In this document: in pieces, positions 33,337 to 46,800 of the stretch
Position numbering within the stretch: the stretch's first letter is position 1
Layout of the letters: every line of letters begins with the position of its first letter
Assembly: GCA_013350335.1 (NCBI GenBank)
Contig: CM023542.1
Coordinates: forward strand, 4,518,025-4,582,024
DNA from: Chimonanthus salicifolius
Taxonomy: Eukaryota > Streptophyta > Magnoliopsida > Laurales > Calycanthaceae
Direction: 5' to 3'
DNA length: 64,000 nucleotides
Notes under the pieces: generated by a model
The model's input: only the letters and a program-made list of their open reading frames with translations
What the model was told of the DNA's origin: nothing
Databases searched by the model: none
Position numbers and translations under genes: made by a program

Positions 33337-35020
33337 ATGGCGTTCTGCGCCCCCACTCACCTCCTTTCCCCTGCCACCCCACGTGGCATTATCAATTCCT
33401 CCTCCTCTTCCTCTTCCTCAAACCCCCTTCCCAGGCCCACTCTCTCTCCTCCTTCTCAAAATAACCTCAAAGCCGATTCGCAAAATACCCTAATCAAAAC
33501 CCTTGTAGTCTCCGCTACCACTGCCGCCGGCATTCTCCAACTTACCCTCGCAAACGGAGGTGGACTCGGAACCGGAAACATCTCCGGCGGTGGAGGTGGC
33601 GGTGGAGGTGGAGGTGGAGGTGGCGGTAGGGGAGGAGACGGTGGCTACAATTTCTGGTCTCCGTGTGCCCTTGCAGAGGACGAAGACTCACCGGAATGGG
33701 ACTCGCACGGCCTGCCGGCCAACATCGTGGTGCAGCTCGCCAAGCTGAGTGGCTTCAAGCGGTACAAGTTGTCTGAAATCCTCTTCTTTGACCAGCGACG
33801 CCGGTCGACTATTGGGTCTGATGACCCCTTCTTCGAGATGGTGTCTCTGAAGCCTGGTGGCATCTACACCAAGGCACAGCTCCAGCAGGAGCTAGAGACG
33901 CTTGCTACCTGTGGAATGTTCGAGAAGGTTGATCTTGAATCCAAGACCCGTCCTGATGGTACCCTCTCCCTCACCATTTCCTTCAATGAGAGTACCTGGC
34001 AGTCTGCTGATACCTTCCGCTGCATCAATGTTGGCCTCATGCCACAATCCAAGCCAATTGAGATGGACCCAGACATGACTGACCGCGAAAAGATGGATTA
34101 TTTCAAGAGTCAGGAGAAGGACTACAGGCGCCGCATTGAGCGGGCTCGCCCTTGCATGCTCCCAATGTCAGTCCACCAGGAGGTGCTGCAGATGATGAGG
34201 GAGCAAGGGAAGGTGAGTGCACGGCTGCTGCAGCGGATACGCGACCATGTGCAGAAGTGGTACCATGATGAGGGCTATGCATGCGCCCAGGTTGTGAATT
34301 TTGGCAATTTGAATACAAGTGAGGTTGTGTGTGAGGTCGTGGAAGGGGATGTTACACAGCTGGTTGTGCAGTTCCAGGATAAGCTGGGCAATGTCTGCGA
34401 GGGGAATACACAGCTACCTGTAGTGTATAGGGAACTGCCCAAGCAGGTATTTGGGTTTATTTTTCTTCTTCTTTTTTTTTTTTAAAGAATAAATTAAGAC
34501 TGATTCGTTATGTAAGCAAAAACAAGACAACAGACTTCAAGCCTAAGTTTTAGCAACTTTAGACAACACAAACAGAAACATAAAGCTAAAGTTAGTCAGT
34601 GATTAAGTAAATACTTATTTATGTCTAAATGTGCATAAAAACCATTCTTTTGCATCTGTTGTTTTCCGTGGACATATGTGTGCTTCACAAGTTAATGTGG
34701 GTAATTGTTAAATTAAAAAAAAAGACAGTAGATGTCCATTCTTGTCCAAATAGCTTGGGAACCACTCTATTCACTATTTGGGCAGGTATGGAATTTCTTC
34801 GGTTTCAATCAAAAGATTTTTTTTTTTTAAAGAAAGCATTCCAATCTAATTGAAAGTGTTAGCTTTCTAGATATTGATAGAAGAAGCAGAGCCTTGTTTG
34901 GCTGCAATCTTGCAATTGCATCATAATCAGTAGCATAATAGAAGCTGCATGAGAATAATGTTTAAATGCTCACAAGGAGCATTCTTTTCATCTGATGTTT
35001 TTTATTCCATTGGTAAATGA

Positions 35021-35058
<38 letters not shown>

Positions 35059-38000
35059 CTGAGGGATTGATAGATGAATTTGTATTCACGAAAATAATGT
35101 GTGTTGTTGGTCAAAGCCTGTTTGGTAGTTTGCAATTCCTTAGTGGAATCAGAATTCCAGGCTGTATCCAGTTACAAATTCCAAAAGATCATTCTGAAAT
35201 TTGACTCCGTTATGGAATTCTGAGCTTTGGAACAGAACTGGCCCTTAAGGGTTTGTTTAGCTGGACTTAAACCACTCAACATGAAATTGAGCAGATACTT
35301 ATTCTTGCCCAAATAGTTTAGGAGCAATCGGCTCAGGATTTGGAGTAGATATGGACCTTAGTGTCCACTTAAACAACTATGAAGAAAGAAAAAGAAAGCC
35401 ATCCAATTGGAGTCGCTCATTTTTCCAGATTATAATGGAAGCATGCCCTAATTAGTTAGCTTCATTCATTTTGTACCTGCAGTCTGACAGAAGCTGCATG
35501 ACTGGTGTTTATAACCCATGTATTGGTTACTTTCATTAGAACTTGTGTAATGTGATTTGTCTATCTGGAGTTGATCTTTGCTGGTTTTGTCTACACCCTT
35601 TTGTTGTTGAAATGCTTGGTAAAGAACAACCACAAATTGTAAAATAATTAAGTAAACGAGATACATCAAGCATTTATGGCAATCAGTAGTTATGGATTTG
35701 GTCCTGCAATCAGTCTCCTTTTTTTTTTTATGATCGAAGGTGTCTAGGCGTCTCAACCGTAGGGTACTTTACTTGACTAAATCCTTCAGGGCATGTGTAC
35801 ACCGCCCTACACACACATACTGGGTCCAAACGATGAGGAGTGATCCCATGGGAAATGGCCCAGAGGGGTTTGAGCATGAATCGAACTCAAGACCTCCCTT
35901 CATGAGGGCTTCTTGACTGTCAAGCCAACCCCCTCTAGGTTCACAATCTCATATTAGATTGAGTTTGGATGTCCAGATGGTGGTGATGTTGGTAGGTTAC
36001 CCTTCTAATTAAATGTTATCCATTTCCCTATCTTCCTCTCTCTCTCTCTCTCTCCCCCCATCTCCCGCCATCACACACACATACACACAGAAGGAATAAA
36101 TAAATAACAGAAGAAAAGGGTACCCAGCTGAAAAGGAAGCAGATGAGAAAGCAGGAAATTTTGAATTCTGTGCCCTCTTGTTCAGTATTTCCCAATGCCT
36201 TGTACAAGGCTGTAAAAGAATTTAGATCACATCAGTATAAAATTACTGTTTCACCTGTGCTTCACATCCAGTGGGTTGAGTGAGCCAATTTTTTTGTGTT
36301 ATTTCCATTTAGTGATGCAATATTTCCTGTGCCATTTTCTCATTCTAGCAGCCACGGATTACCTTCCTGATGAAGATGTTCTATTCATGGTTCAATACTT
36401 TTGGTGCATAAGTCTTTCAGTATTGGTTTGTCATTTTTTGTTTTTAGATGTATCCAGTTGTCTATATCACTTCTACATTCCTTTCTTTTGTTAGGATCTC
36501 CTTATCATTTTGTATGCTAAACATCTGATGGAATTTGACTTGGTACAGCTTCGACAAGGCCATGTCTTTAATATAGAAGCAGGAAAACAAGCTCTTAGGA
36601 ATATAAACTCGCTTGCTTTATTTTCCAATATTGAAGTGAATCCACGGCCTGATGAAAAGAATGAAGGTGGAATTATAGTTGAAATAAAGCTTAAAGAACT
36701 TGAACAAAAGAGTGCTGAAGTCAGCACAGAGTGGAGTATAGTACCTGGACGTCAAGGACGACCTACGCTGGTACATTCAATTATCTGTTAAATAAACTAA
36801 AATTTATAGCATTTGGTATTTTTTTTTCGAAAGATAGCATTTGTTTTTTTTGTTACTATATTAGTTCAAGATTAAAATAGAAATTTTATTCTTTGGATAT
36901 TGATAAATATATGTGAACATTTATCTTTTCAGGCTTCAATTCAGCCTGGAGGAACTGTCTCATTTGAACATCGAAATCTCAAAGGGCTGAACAGATCCAT
37001 ACTTGGGTCTGTAACCTCCAGCAATCTCTTAAATCCTCAGGTACCATGCCCTTCATTTACCTTAGTTCCGTTCCAACCCCTCAAAGATGGTATTGTCTTC
37101 AGGAAAATTTCCCTGCTGTACCATCTCAAGCATCCATTTTGCATTGAATATATATGTTGAAGTTTTTAATTATGTATCAGGTTGGAATGACACCTGTTGC
37201 AATTATATTGGACTGCTTTCCTGGATCTTGAACAAGCATGCACTGTAACTTATTTGAGAAATGCACTATATTCGACAGTGTGGCAAGTCCTATTATGAGT
37301 GCCCCTATATAGATGGGTTAAGTGGCTCTGATAATGACAATGGTAACCATGTTCTACCATGTGGCATAAGGAGTGCACAGTTGAAGATCGGATACTGCCT
37401 TTGTTCTGTCATGAGTTGTTTATTTTGTTCTCTATAGTTGGTGACTATTTTAATGTGTGAAATCAACTAAATTAAGCGCATTGAAGGGTGAACTGTAAGT
37501 GTCATTATCACAATACCCGCCATTTAAGGAGAGAGGGCCTAGTAATTTCTCTGTTCAAGTACATGAGAGATGCTCCAGTCTTAAAAATGAGCGAAAGATG
37601 TCATGGTTTCTCACCCCTTGAATCTTCCTATTTTAGTTGCATTAAGGTGCCTGTCACCTTTTTGAGGATTATATATTCATACATGAAGATCCTTAGGACT
37701 TTATCTGGTCCGCCATTTGACTATTCATGTTTATACAATTTGTTGAGATTGGTTCCTTATGTTTGTCTTTTAGTTTACACAATTTGTGATTTGAGTCTAA
37801 ATTGTTTTAGCAAATGCATGGACTGGTCTAAATCAGTATTTAATTGATGAGTGAATCAAATTGATAATCATTTGAATGATTTAATTAGTGATTTGATCCT
37901 TTCTAGTACAAATTCATCAATTATAACTAAAATTTTGAAGAGAGGACAAAGATCTCTAGGCCCCTCCCTAACGCACAAACTATATATTCATCCATACCCA

Positions 38001-41000
38001 CCTTTTCAGGGTGCCCAAAAAGCCTTTTTGTGTTTTGCCTTTTTTTTTTTCTTTTATCTTGAAGAACTCCAGTAATTTGTAATTTCCTAATTTTATTGAG
38101 ATTTGCAACTCAGGCAATGATGGAGCACCTGTTGAATACTTATTCACCGAGTAACATTGCACTGAAAGGTGGCGATAATATTCCCTTGTCTATGAACTGC
38201 ATTAATCTTTTTTTTCAAAAAATCATTAATCTTATATGCTTTTAATGATACACTTGTCACAGCAAAATGGAGCACCCTAGTCTATCCTAAAGACGAAGAG
38301 CATCCTCCAATTCCTTCTAAAAGAATTGACTTCTTTCCTAACAGTCGACGACACTAACCATTACTTCTTTGGTAATGAATGAAATACCATAGACATTTAA
38401 GTTGTTGTCCTTGTAGGGCAAGTGGTATATGGCATTTTTTGAGTGATCAAGCGATATATGATATAGGAGAAGGAAATGATTCCCCAAGACACCGCGTTGT
38501 AGTGTATTTACGAAGCACCCCTTTGTGAGGTCCAAGGCCATGAAGATGTGTTGGATGGAAAGGCCTAGGATTGATATATGGCATCCACTAGAAATCATCT
38601 TTATCCTTTTTTCCCGAAATGGTAACTTTCATTAAGACCACAAATAACCTTTATCGATCACTCAAACCATGATTTGAATGCCACAAAGTTTCTATTGTTT
38701 CTTCATTCTCCCAGCACGAAGTATTTTGACACTATGCATTGCAATGCATGCATGCGACCAATTAAATATTGTTCATAATGGGATGTATGGGTTGCATTTG
38801 TTGCACCTAAGCGTTAAAATACTTGTTTAGTCCTGGTTTGTTACTGATCTTATGAACCAGATCTTGGTCTAAGTGTGATATTTTTCTTTTATTTATATTT
38901 ATTTTATTATAACTCAAACTTTTAAATGGTTGACCGACTATAGTATTTAATTATGTTGATTTGGAAAATGTTTCAGCTGAATTTATTATTCGATTGTGTT
39001 AAAAAGCAATTTTCTGATTTTTTTTATTATTTTATGATTTCTATTTCAGGATGACCTCTCTTTTAAGCTTGACTACGTGCATCCTTATTTGGATGGTGTA
39101 TACAATCCTCGCAACCGATCTTTCCGTGCAAGTTGCTTCAATAGCAGAAAGTTGAGTCCCGTTTTCACAGGTGGCCCTGGAGTGGATGAAGTTCCAGCTA
39201 TATGGGTTGATAGAGTAGGCATGAAAGCCAATATTTCAGAAGTAGGTGCTAAGTTTTCCTTTCGCATTATATCCTTGAATGTTTGATTACTATAATATGA
39301 AGAAGCTTTCCCTTCATTTAATCCTTCTCCACTATTGCCTTCCAGTCCTTCACCAGGCAAAGCAAATTCACATATGGGCTAGTGATGGAAGAAATCACAA
39401 CACGTGACGAAACCAGTAGCATTTGCACAAATGGTTCCCGTGCATTGCCTAGTGGTGGATTAAGCGTGGATGGACCTCCTACAACTCTCAGTGGTACCGG
39501 CATCGACCGAGTGGTGTTTGCACAGGCAAATATCACACGTGACAATACAAAATTTGTAAATGGAACAGTTGTGGGCGAGAGGAATGTGTTTCAGGTGAAT
39601 ACCTAGCATTTCATTTCAGTTGAAGTTACAAGAATGAGCTATCCAAACATTGTCAATTGCAGTGCAACATTCAGTTTGGTATTGATTTTCCCTGGTGGAG
39701 TATGTGAAAGTTTGTTAGAATTTAAGTAATCAAGGCGTACAGAGGTGCCCATGCCTAGGTCTCTTATTGGGACCTAGAGTCACTGAATTTAACATGCTTG
39801 GGTGATCTTGCATTTTTTAGAGATGGTCTCTCATGGTCTTTAGGTAATTTGTAGATGATCAAGGGAGATGTTTTGGTCTTGTAGGTTGAGTCCAATCTGA
39901 TTATGTTGTTGTTGATGATAACAGATGTTACCGTTTCCGTCCCAAGAGAAAATGAAGGACAGAAAAAACGAAAGGAAAAGGAAGTCTTGGACTATCTTGG
40001 CCGTATCTTATTTTAGCATAACTTATCTACAGGCTTCAGAGTTCTAGACTCTTTCTTCTTTGTTTTTCCCTCAATCCCCAGTGCGTTGTTCCCTTGTTTC
40101 TGGACAATGTCAACCACTGTTATTGTTGCATTGTTAGAATCTGTTTGCAAGGTTAATTGTTCCAAAATATTGTAAGAGTTGTTTTCAGGATATTTTTTCT
40201 GTAGAGAACCTCGTTTTTCGTGGATATTCATATCCTAATGCAGCTTAAAACGCCAACGGGACTTGTTTATTTTTGCACCTTATAACTGGTTTTGAAGATT
40301 ATGCTGTAAATTTTTTGCAAGCATTCATGTTTTTATTGTATCTAGGTATCATTAAGATTTCCATTTTTTTTTCCAGTAATTGTTATTGATGTTTTAGAAC
40401 TCTGTTCACAAGGAAACGTTTCCTCCGTTTGATGTGTATTTCTAAATCATATTGCAGTTAGACCAGGGGCTTGGAATTGGAAGCAAGTTCCCTTTTTTCA
40501 ACCGCCATCAGCTGACAGTAACGCACTTCATTCAGTTGAAGCCAGTGGAGGAAGGTGCTGGTAAACCACCACCACCAGTGTTGGTCCTTCATGGACATTA
40601 TGGGGGCTGTGTTGGAGACCTCCCTAGCTATGATGCCTTTACTCTTGGCGGGCCCTACTCAGTGAGAGGTTATAATATGGGTGAGCTTGGTGCTTGCAGG
40701 AACATTCTTGAGGTAAGTGTGGCTTTACAATTTCATTAAGTACTCCATCACCATACACCATTCGTGCATTAGTACTATGAGTTGTGCAGACAGATATATG
40801 GAAAGAAGCCATTGTGGCCCATTTTTGTGATGAATTGCCATGCTTATTGTCAACATTTTCAACCTGGTGTACAGTTAGATGAGCCAGGCATCTACTAGGT
40901 CCTACAATAAACACAGCAAACACAATTCTAGTTGCCCTTTTGTGACCTGCAAATAGACAATTAAAACAAAAGGAGGATCTGACAGTCCAGATAAAAGGGG

Positions 41001-42542
41001 AGAAACTTGTTATTAGATGCTGCTATTTTTAAGAATGTATGGATATTACTGATAGAAAGAAAAATCAAAGAAAATATATGACAGGGTCCAGCAAGGTTAT
41101 GTTCTAAACATGGTGATCAAAGAGGGGAATACCACTCTTGAAAACTGAATCTTACTATGATGATGAGGAACACTTTTTAGCTTCTAATTTTGCTAAATCG
41201 TGGCACTTCATTGGATGCCCTTGTATTTCAGAAAATCGTGTGTTGCGTGAGAAGGTTAGCAGCAGATTTTTACAGTATACCTCTAACCTACTTCACAATA
41301 TAGAATAATCTCCACAGTGCTAGTGTTTTAACACTAGCCCATGCTATGGCACTGTTTGGATTGGGCTTCAACCAAGACTTAACCTTCGAATCCATATTTA
41401 CAATCTGTAGCCCTTCATTCAAAAGGATATCAATCCTGTTAGTGCCGAATGCCCACTGGATGAGAGCATCAAGATGCACTCACCCTTCTCATCTGTAATT
41501 ACCAAAACCAGACAACTGACCCATGTTGCCTCTTAAACATCCAAATGGCACATATCAAACCTGTTGGAGACAACTTCCCAGTGGACCAACAACATTGAAA
41601 TGTATCATCCTTTTCATCTATAATTGCATTAGCAATACCAGATTGACCCAAAATGTACTCTTTTCTAAGTCGAGTCACAAGTTGCTTCTTTTAAAAATAA
41701 AATAACATATATGTATAAATTGTTGATATTCATCTTTTAAGAATAAAATAAAATATATGTATAAATTAGTGATATTCACTGTACACAACTTCATGCAAAC
41801 GATCATATATAGAAAAATGGGAAGAGCTCTCTTTCTTCCTCTCTCTACCACATTGGTTATATTTTCATAATATTGATAATTGTTGTCTACTAAAAGCTTT
41901 GTCACACACTTCGAGATGTGTGACGCCCATGTTGGACACTTGCAAACACTCTCACTCAAGTCGGAAACTTGCACCTGTTATAATTAACATTGTTTTATTT
42001 AAGATAGACTAAAATATTTCAACACCTTTCTACTTTTAAAATCTAATTAAAATATCAAATTTTTTCCAATTAATTGTTTAAAATAAAATTAGTACATTAT
42101 TTTCTGTTAGTGTTATTTTTGCACTTTATCATTTAAAATAAATTTTATATTTAAATTTATTTATATGGTGCTGAGTTCATCATATTTTTTCTTGTTTGTC
42201 AAAGTCCGACACTTCACACTTGTGTGACTTTGAAACTCGCACTTATACCCATGCAACTTAGTCTATTTAATTTATGTTTTTTTTTCCTCTTATTGCTTTT
42301 AGCTTGCGGCCGAGGTGCGGGTACCTATTAGAAACACGCACGCATATGCGTTTGCCGAGCATGGGAATGACTTGGGAAGCTCCAAGGATGTTAAAGGTAA
42401 TCCTACTGAGTTCTTTCGCCGAGCTGGTCAAGGCTCTTCTTATGGTGTTGGCGTGAAGTTGGGTCTTGTCCGGGCTGAGTATGCCGTCGACCATAATTCT
42501 GGAACTGGTTCAGTATTCTTCCGATTTGGTGAGAGATTCTGA
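33337..42542 (+). CDS. TOC75: TOC75, chloroplast outer-envelope protein-import channel
   Basis: Omp85-family beta-barrel forming the preprotein channel of the TOC complex (known for TOC75-III). Exons: 33337-34446, 36549-36770, 36933-37040, 39050-39241, 39346-39594, 40458-40712 and 42303-42542. They give 791 residues with every exon border in phase 0. A Ser/Thr-rich transit peptide and a polyglycine stretch (14 consecutive Gly) lie within the first 130 residues, as in the bipartite targeting signal. The mature part begins near EDSPEWDSHGLPANIVVQL. POTRA repeats follow (GGIYTKAQLQQELETLATCG, TFRCINVGLMPQSKPIEMD, DHVQKWYHDEGYACAQVVNF) and then the barrel, with NPRPDEKNEGGIIVEIKLKE, VHPYLDGVYNPRNRSF, GPYSVRGYNMGELGACRN and a C-terminal aromatic RFGERF. 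The start at 33337 (MAFCAP) was preferred; an in-frame ATG 66 bases upstream is possible. The proximal promoter is a MITE. Identification is by near-complete similarity to the family. Confidence 0.96.
35719..35940 (-). mobile_element. SINE in TOC75 intron 1, minus orientation
   Basis: In the minus sense: A-box-like GGGTTGGCTTGACAGTCAAG, B-box-like GGTCTTGAGTTCGATTCATG, a body of about 150 bases, and an A-rich tail (plus-strand T run 35719-35729). Layout and boxes fit a tRNA-derived SINE. The head resembles that of 43816-44005 (GAGTTGGTTTGACGGTTAAA). Confidence 0.6.
37285..37350 (+). repeat. SINE tail fragment in TOC75 intron 3
   Basis: Contains GAGTGCCCCTATATAGATGG followed by GTTAAGTGGCTCTGATAATG, matching the 3' body of the SINE at 18785-18975. 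The head is absent. Confidence 0.45.
41692..41780. repeat. Short tandem duplication in TOC75 intron 6
   Basis: Two adjacent copies of about 48 bases, each containing ATATATGTATAAATT and TGATATTCA. Diverged by a few substitutions. Confidence 0.6.
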
Positions 42543-43079
42543 GGAGCAATTTATCTGGATACACTTAGGTGCCAGATCATTTTTTCTCTTACTGAGTTTT
42601 TACTGTTTCCTGCGGTAAAAAATACCTCTTGGGTTGCTTTACAACCCACAGAATGTGAGTGACAGTATTAGGAAGATATTACTTGTTTAAATTCAAGCTT
42701 CTTTCTTATTTTTGAATATTTAAGAACTGTGGTTTCTGTTTAGTGTCGTAGCAAACGTGTGATTTTGTCCTGCCTTTTAACTATCGAAGGAAAAAGACTC
42801 CAATTTACATTATTACTTCTAGTCTGCATTACAAACTATAGTTTTCAAACTGGGACCAATTATCGGGTTGAGTCAACCAAGAGAATCAGTGGGTTAATCA
42901 GGCGGGTTAAGTCAATTTTTTTTTTATATCAGGACTCAATTGATTACTAGGTTAGGTCAACCAGGAGACTTGAGTCAAGTAGGTGACTTGGTTCAATTTT
43001 ATAAGTTTCTTTTTTGAATCTATATAGATTTCTCTTGCAAAATTATAAAAATTGTTAAAGAAGTTTATATAGTTGGTAA

Positions 43080-43450
43080 CAGGGGTCCAAAAAACGCTTC
43101 AGTCGATATGCATATTGGCTGAAATATCAGTTGATAATTTTCTCTTTCATCCGATTTTTCCATTTTCTGGCATTTCTCTCTCCTTTGATGTTCAAAATTG
43201 TGAAAAACTGTAAAAAATCGTATCGGTTTTGTTTTTTTTTTTTTAAAAAAAAATTCAAATAAATTTTAAATATCAATTTTTATGCATATTGGCCGATATG
43301 GTGATCGATATTTGGTCCGAATATCGGTCGTATCGGTCGATAACCTTTTTTACTGGTTGATACATATTGTATCGGTCGATATCGTTTGGTCTTGAAAAAT
43401 CGATACACATCGGCCGATACGATATGTATCGGTCGATATTTCGACCCCTA
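43080..43450. mobile_element. hAT-type MITE with CGGTCGAT/CGGCCGAT repeats
   Basis: Ends CAGGGGTC on the left and GACCCCTA on the right, flanked by a degenerate 8-bp duplication (GTTGGTAA and CTTAGTAA, 6 of 8). The right half is packed with ATCGGTCGATAT and CATCGGCCGATACG-like words. It shares ends and internal words with the better preserved element at 59755-60176. No coding capacity. Confidence 0.65.
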
Positions 43451-43815
43451 CTTAGTAAATTATGCCATTCATAAATAATTGTGGAACTCTAATAAGATTT
43501 TTAAAATAAGTACGATCGTAACTTATACATTATTTAGAAGTTCATGATCATCATTTAAAATTATTTATTTTCATTCACTCTGGTCTAGATTTTTGGCAAC
43601 AACTAAACTGATGTATGGTGAACAGATAAATCAATAAACAGATGATAAAAGTCACATAACCTTCTTGGCTGGCTGCCTGTTATCTAAAAACAAATGAGTT
43701 AGAATTTTGACCCGGCGTGTCTAGGGTGAAGGTCCTAAGTTCCTAACCATATGTCGACCTAAAATATTGTACTTTAAATTATTAATTTTTTATTATTTAA
43801 TTAAGAGTTAAAATA

Positions 43816-44005
43816 TATTTTTTTAAAGTCCAAGATATCAAGGTCTTATAGAGAATTTAAGTTTTTTGGGCATGTGTTAACTTCTCTATCCACACACTTA
43901 ATAAAACTAGAGAGAGTAGTGCTTATATGTTGAGAGTGGCCGAACTCAAAACCTCTCACAATTTATTAGGGTTCTTTAACCGTCAAACCAACTCTTATGG
44001 GTTAA
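43816..44005 (-). mobile_element. SINE-like element, minus orientation
   Basis: In the minus sense: GAGTTGGTTTGACGGTTAAA (A-box region), TTTTGAGTTCGGCCACTC (B-box region), and AAGTGTGTGGATAGAGAAGT (body block shared with 26296 and 29567), then an A-rich end. The head also resembles the SINE at 35719. Confidence 0.5.
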
Positions 44006-46305
44006 GAGTTAAAATATCTTAATTAAAGATATTTTAGAGAAATCAATTTTTTATTCATTCAAACTCCAAATAAAATTATTTCAAAAGACAATATGAAAAA
44101 AATGTCAACTTTAAGTTCTTTGTTAACTTGCTTTCGCTGAGACAAATTACAACTCCTTAAAACTCTTCAAGACTGGTCAAGTCTGTCAATTGTTTAACAA
44201 ATGTCTCTTCAAATTTGACCTTTGGCCATGTAGATACTCTACTTTTCTTTTTCTATACACTCGATTTTCATTTTTGGATGGCAAATTATCATTTTGTCTT
44301 TCATTTTTTTCATCCGAACAAACAGACATTTCATTTTGTGTGAACAAATGATTCTATTTTACATGGAATCGTCCGAACAAATGAGCTATGGAGAGGGATT
44401 TTCAAAAGAGTTCATTTCTCGATCGATTTTTACAAACAATGTATCAAAATTGATTTACTTTGAATTTTATGAACTCCAAGATGATTTTAAGTGAAAAGGG
44501 TATAGTTTTGAACTTCAAAAATCGTACCTAAAGAATTAAAGAAAAATGGTTTTCCCTCTTAATATTTATATTAATATTATTCAGAGTTTGAATGTTATTT
44601 GTAATATTTATATTAATATTACTCATATTAATGTTATATGTGATATTTATATTAAATTATTACTTGACCAATTTTGACCGACTTTGACCACGGTTGAACC
44701 TAAAGCACCTCGAAGACGGTTCGTTACAGTCCCATTCTAATAACATTGGTTAGACAGTCCCGTTTTATAACATTGGTTTCAGGTTAACTTTTAATTCTAC
44801 CTATCAAAAATCATAAAATTCACTGCTTCCTCTTCTCTTTATTCTCCTTAGACCTTCATTTTTTTTAAAGAGATTTCTTTTGTGCTTTCACAAACGTGGT
44901 TCTAAACCATCCTCAATGACTTTCTCTACTTTCTTTATTCGGTTTATTTTTTAAAATTTTCTTAATGTAGCCATTTTTCATTTTGGATTTTATTTAAAAA
45001 CAAAAAATAAAATATATTTAAAAATGATTGTATTAAAAAGACATTAAAAATCATGTCACTTCACTCATCATTCTTTAAATACGAATCTCTTTATCATATT
45101 GAGCTCTTCTTTCAGACCCTTCAACCTTTTCATTGATGTTAGTAAAAATGCATTTTAATTTTTTTATATCTTCTAAATGTGAATTATAATAACAAGAAGA
45201 CGTATATCTTTCATAACCATTTCTTGGGAAGCATGTGGTGGGTAAGGATGTCTCAATCAGGAGTTTAAAATTCGGTATCTACCGATATTTTCTCTTTTTT
45301 CTTTTTACATATCTAGGATCCATTTTTCTTTTTATGCTGGCATGTTTGTGCATCCATGGAGAATAGTCCCCTTAACGAGAATGCTCAGCAGGTCCCACGA
45401 TTAAAAAATCTTTCTCATTAGTATCAATATAGAATATGGAAGATAGATTAAAAGCAGGATAGAGATATCCATCAATCTTCTTTCATACAAAAGAAACAAA
45501 GTGGGAGGCATAACTGTGCTCTTTGAATTTATTATCTCTTTAATGATGAATTTAAGAATTCTTTATTCAGACAAAGATGGACATATCTCTTGAAAAGTAC
45601 ATGGTACCCTGATAAGTATTGAGTTAATCTTTGCTATTAAGAATGAAACTATTTTAATAGAATGGTGTCCATACAGTAGTAATCTCCATACTCCTTTCTA
45701 CTGGATTAGATCCACCAATCTAGTGGGCCCTACTGTGGATAGTCATGGATCAAAAAGCATCCAAAAAAATACACAGTCGTCCTCCACGTCATTGTCAAAT
45801 CTCAAAATTCCAGTCAAACTTTTCGAATTGTATTTTTTTTTTTTTTTCTGTTTGATCCTATTAATATACAGTCATCAATTGGTGACAATTAAATGGACTC
45901 ATACAGCAGGAAAGGTTCTCTGGAATCATCTGATAGGGCATGGGATTCTTTCACAGTGGGCCATCAGCAGTAGGGCCCTAGATATGGACGGTCTTGATTC
46001 CTGGTTGTATGAGAGATTCAATAGGACAAAACTGCCATTCATTTTTCCTCAATAATAAACTGAATGGATAAGAGAAGAAACCCCAAACCAACGCAAGGGA
46101 TATATCCTTGCTAGTACAAAGGTTAAAAACTAAATAAGCACAAAGGTAACAAAGAGCTAAAGTAAACACTATTAAAAGAAGAAGTAAAAATAGTCGAGCT
46201 AGTAAGCCTTGTGAGACTGCCCTTCATTGAATAATGGGTTGATTTCACATAATCTATTATAATTCACTATAAATATGAATCACAATCATATACATTTATG
46301 TGAAT

Positions 46306-46490
46306 AGGGTAGCCATTTAGACACCCGGCTTTTCTTTTAGAAAACACGTGATTTCAAATTTTCGTGTAAAATTACTATTTTGCCTCTCAGTTTTGTAAAG
46401 AGGAATAGTCATTTTTTAAAACATTGAAAGACAAAATGGTAATTTTACATGAAATTTTGAAATGAGGTGTCTGTGGAAGAAAAATCAAAT
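46306..46490. mobile_element. MITE, same family as the cyclin intron 3 element
   Basis: Left end AGGGTAGCCATTTAGACACC is nearly identical to the reverse complement of the right end at 27957. The interior has the mirrored AAAATTACTATTTTGCCTC and AAAATGGTAATTTTACATG. The right end (GAGGTGTCTGTGG) is eroded, so the terminal repeat and target duplication are incomplete there. Confidence 0.6.
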
Positions 46491-46698
46491 TGTAATTTTG
46501 TATTTTATTAAAATTGAAAGGAAATTACTAATCTTAGTATTAGATCTCGATAAAGAAGAAGAAAAAAGGGGTAGGCATGCAACGATCACGAAGGGTTGTG
46601 CTCTTGATGGACAGTTTTAAAAGCGGTTGCAGCATCTCACTGTGACGAGACACAAGGAAACCACTTCTCAAATCTTTCCTTTCTTTTACATTTCCCTT

Positions 46699-46705
46699 TA
46701 TAAAT
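46699..46705 (+). promoter_or_regulatory. TATA box of the thaumatin-like gene
   Basis: TATAAAT 96 bases before the start codon, in a C/T-rich context. The implied start site near 46730 would give a leader of about 70 bases. Placement is typical of a plant TATA promoter. Confidence 0.65.
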
Positions 46706-46800
46706 GATATCCAAGCAAACCCTTCACACCCACATTCGTTCATTCACTCTCCTTCAAATCCAACACACAAAAACCAGTATTAGGAAGCATAAGAAACAAG

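Larger units (their letters stand above)
42543..46698. other. Intergenic, AT-rich, rich in repeats
   Basis: TOC75 3' UTR to about 42730, then diverged repeats. Segments near 42850-43000 and 44660-44760 carry GGTTGAGTCAACC- and GACCACGGTTGAACC-type words that recur near 54330-54430 and 48600-48760. A hAT-type MITE (43080-43450), a SINE (43816-44005) and a second MITE (46306-46490) are listed separately. No coding exon found. Confidence 0.5.
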
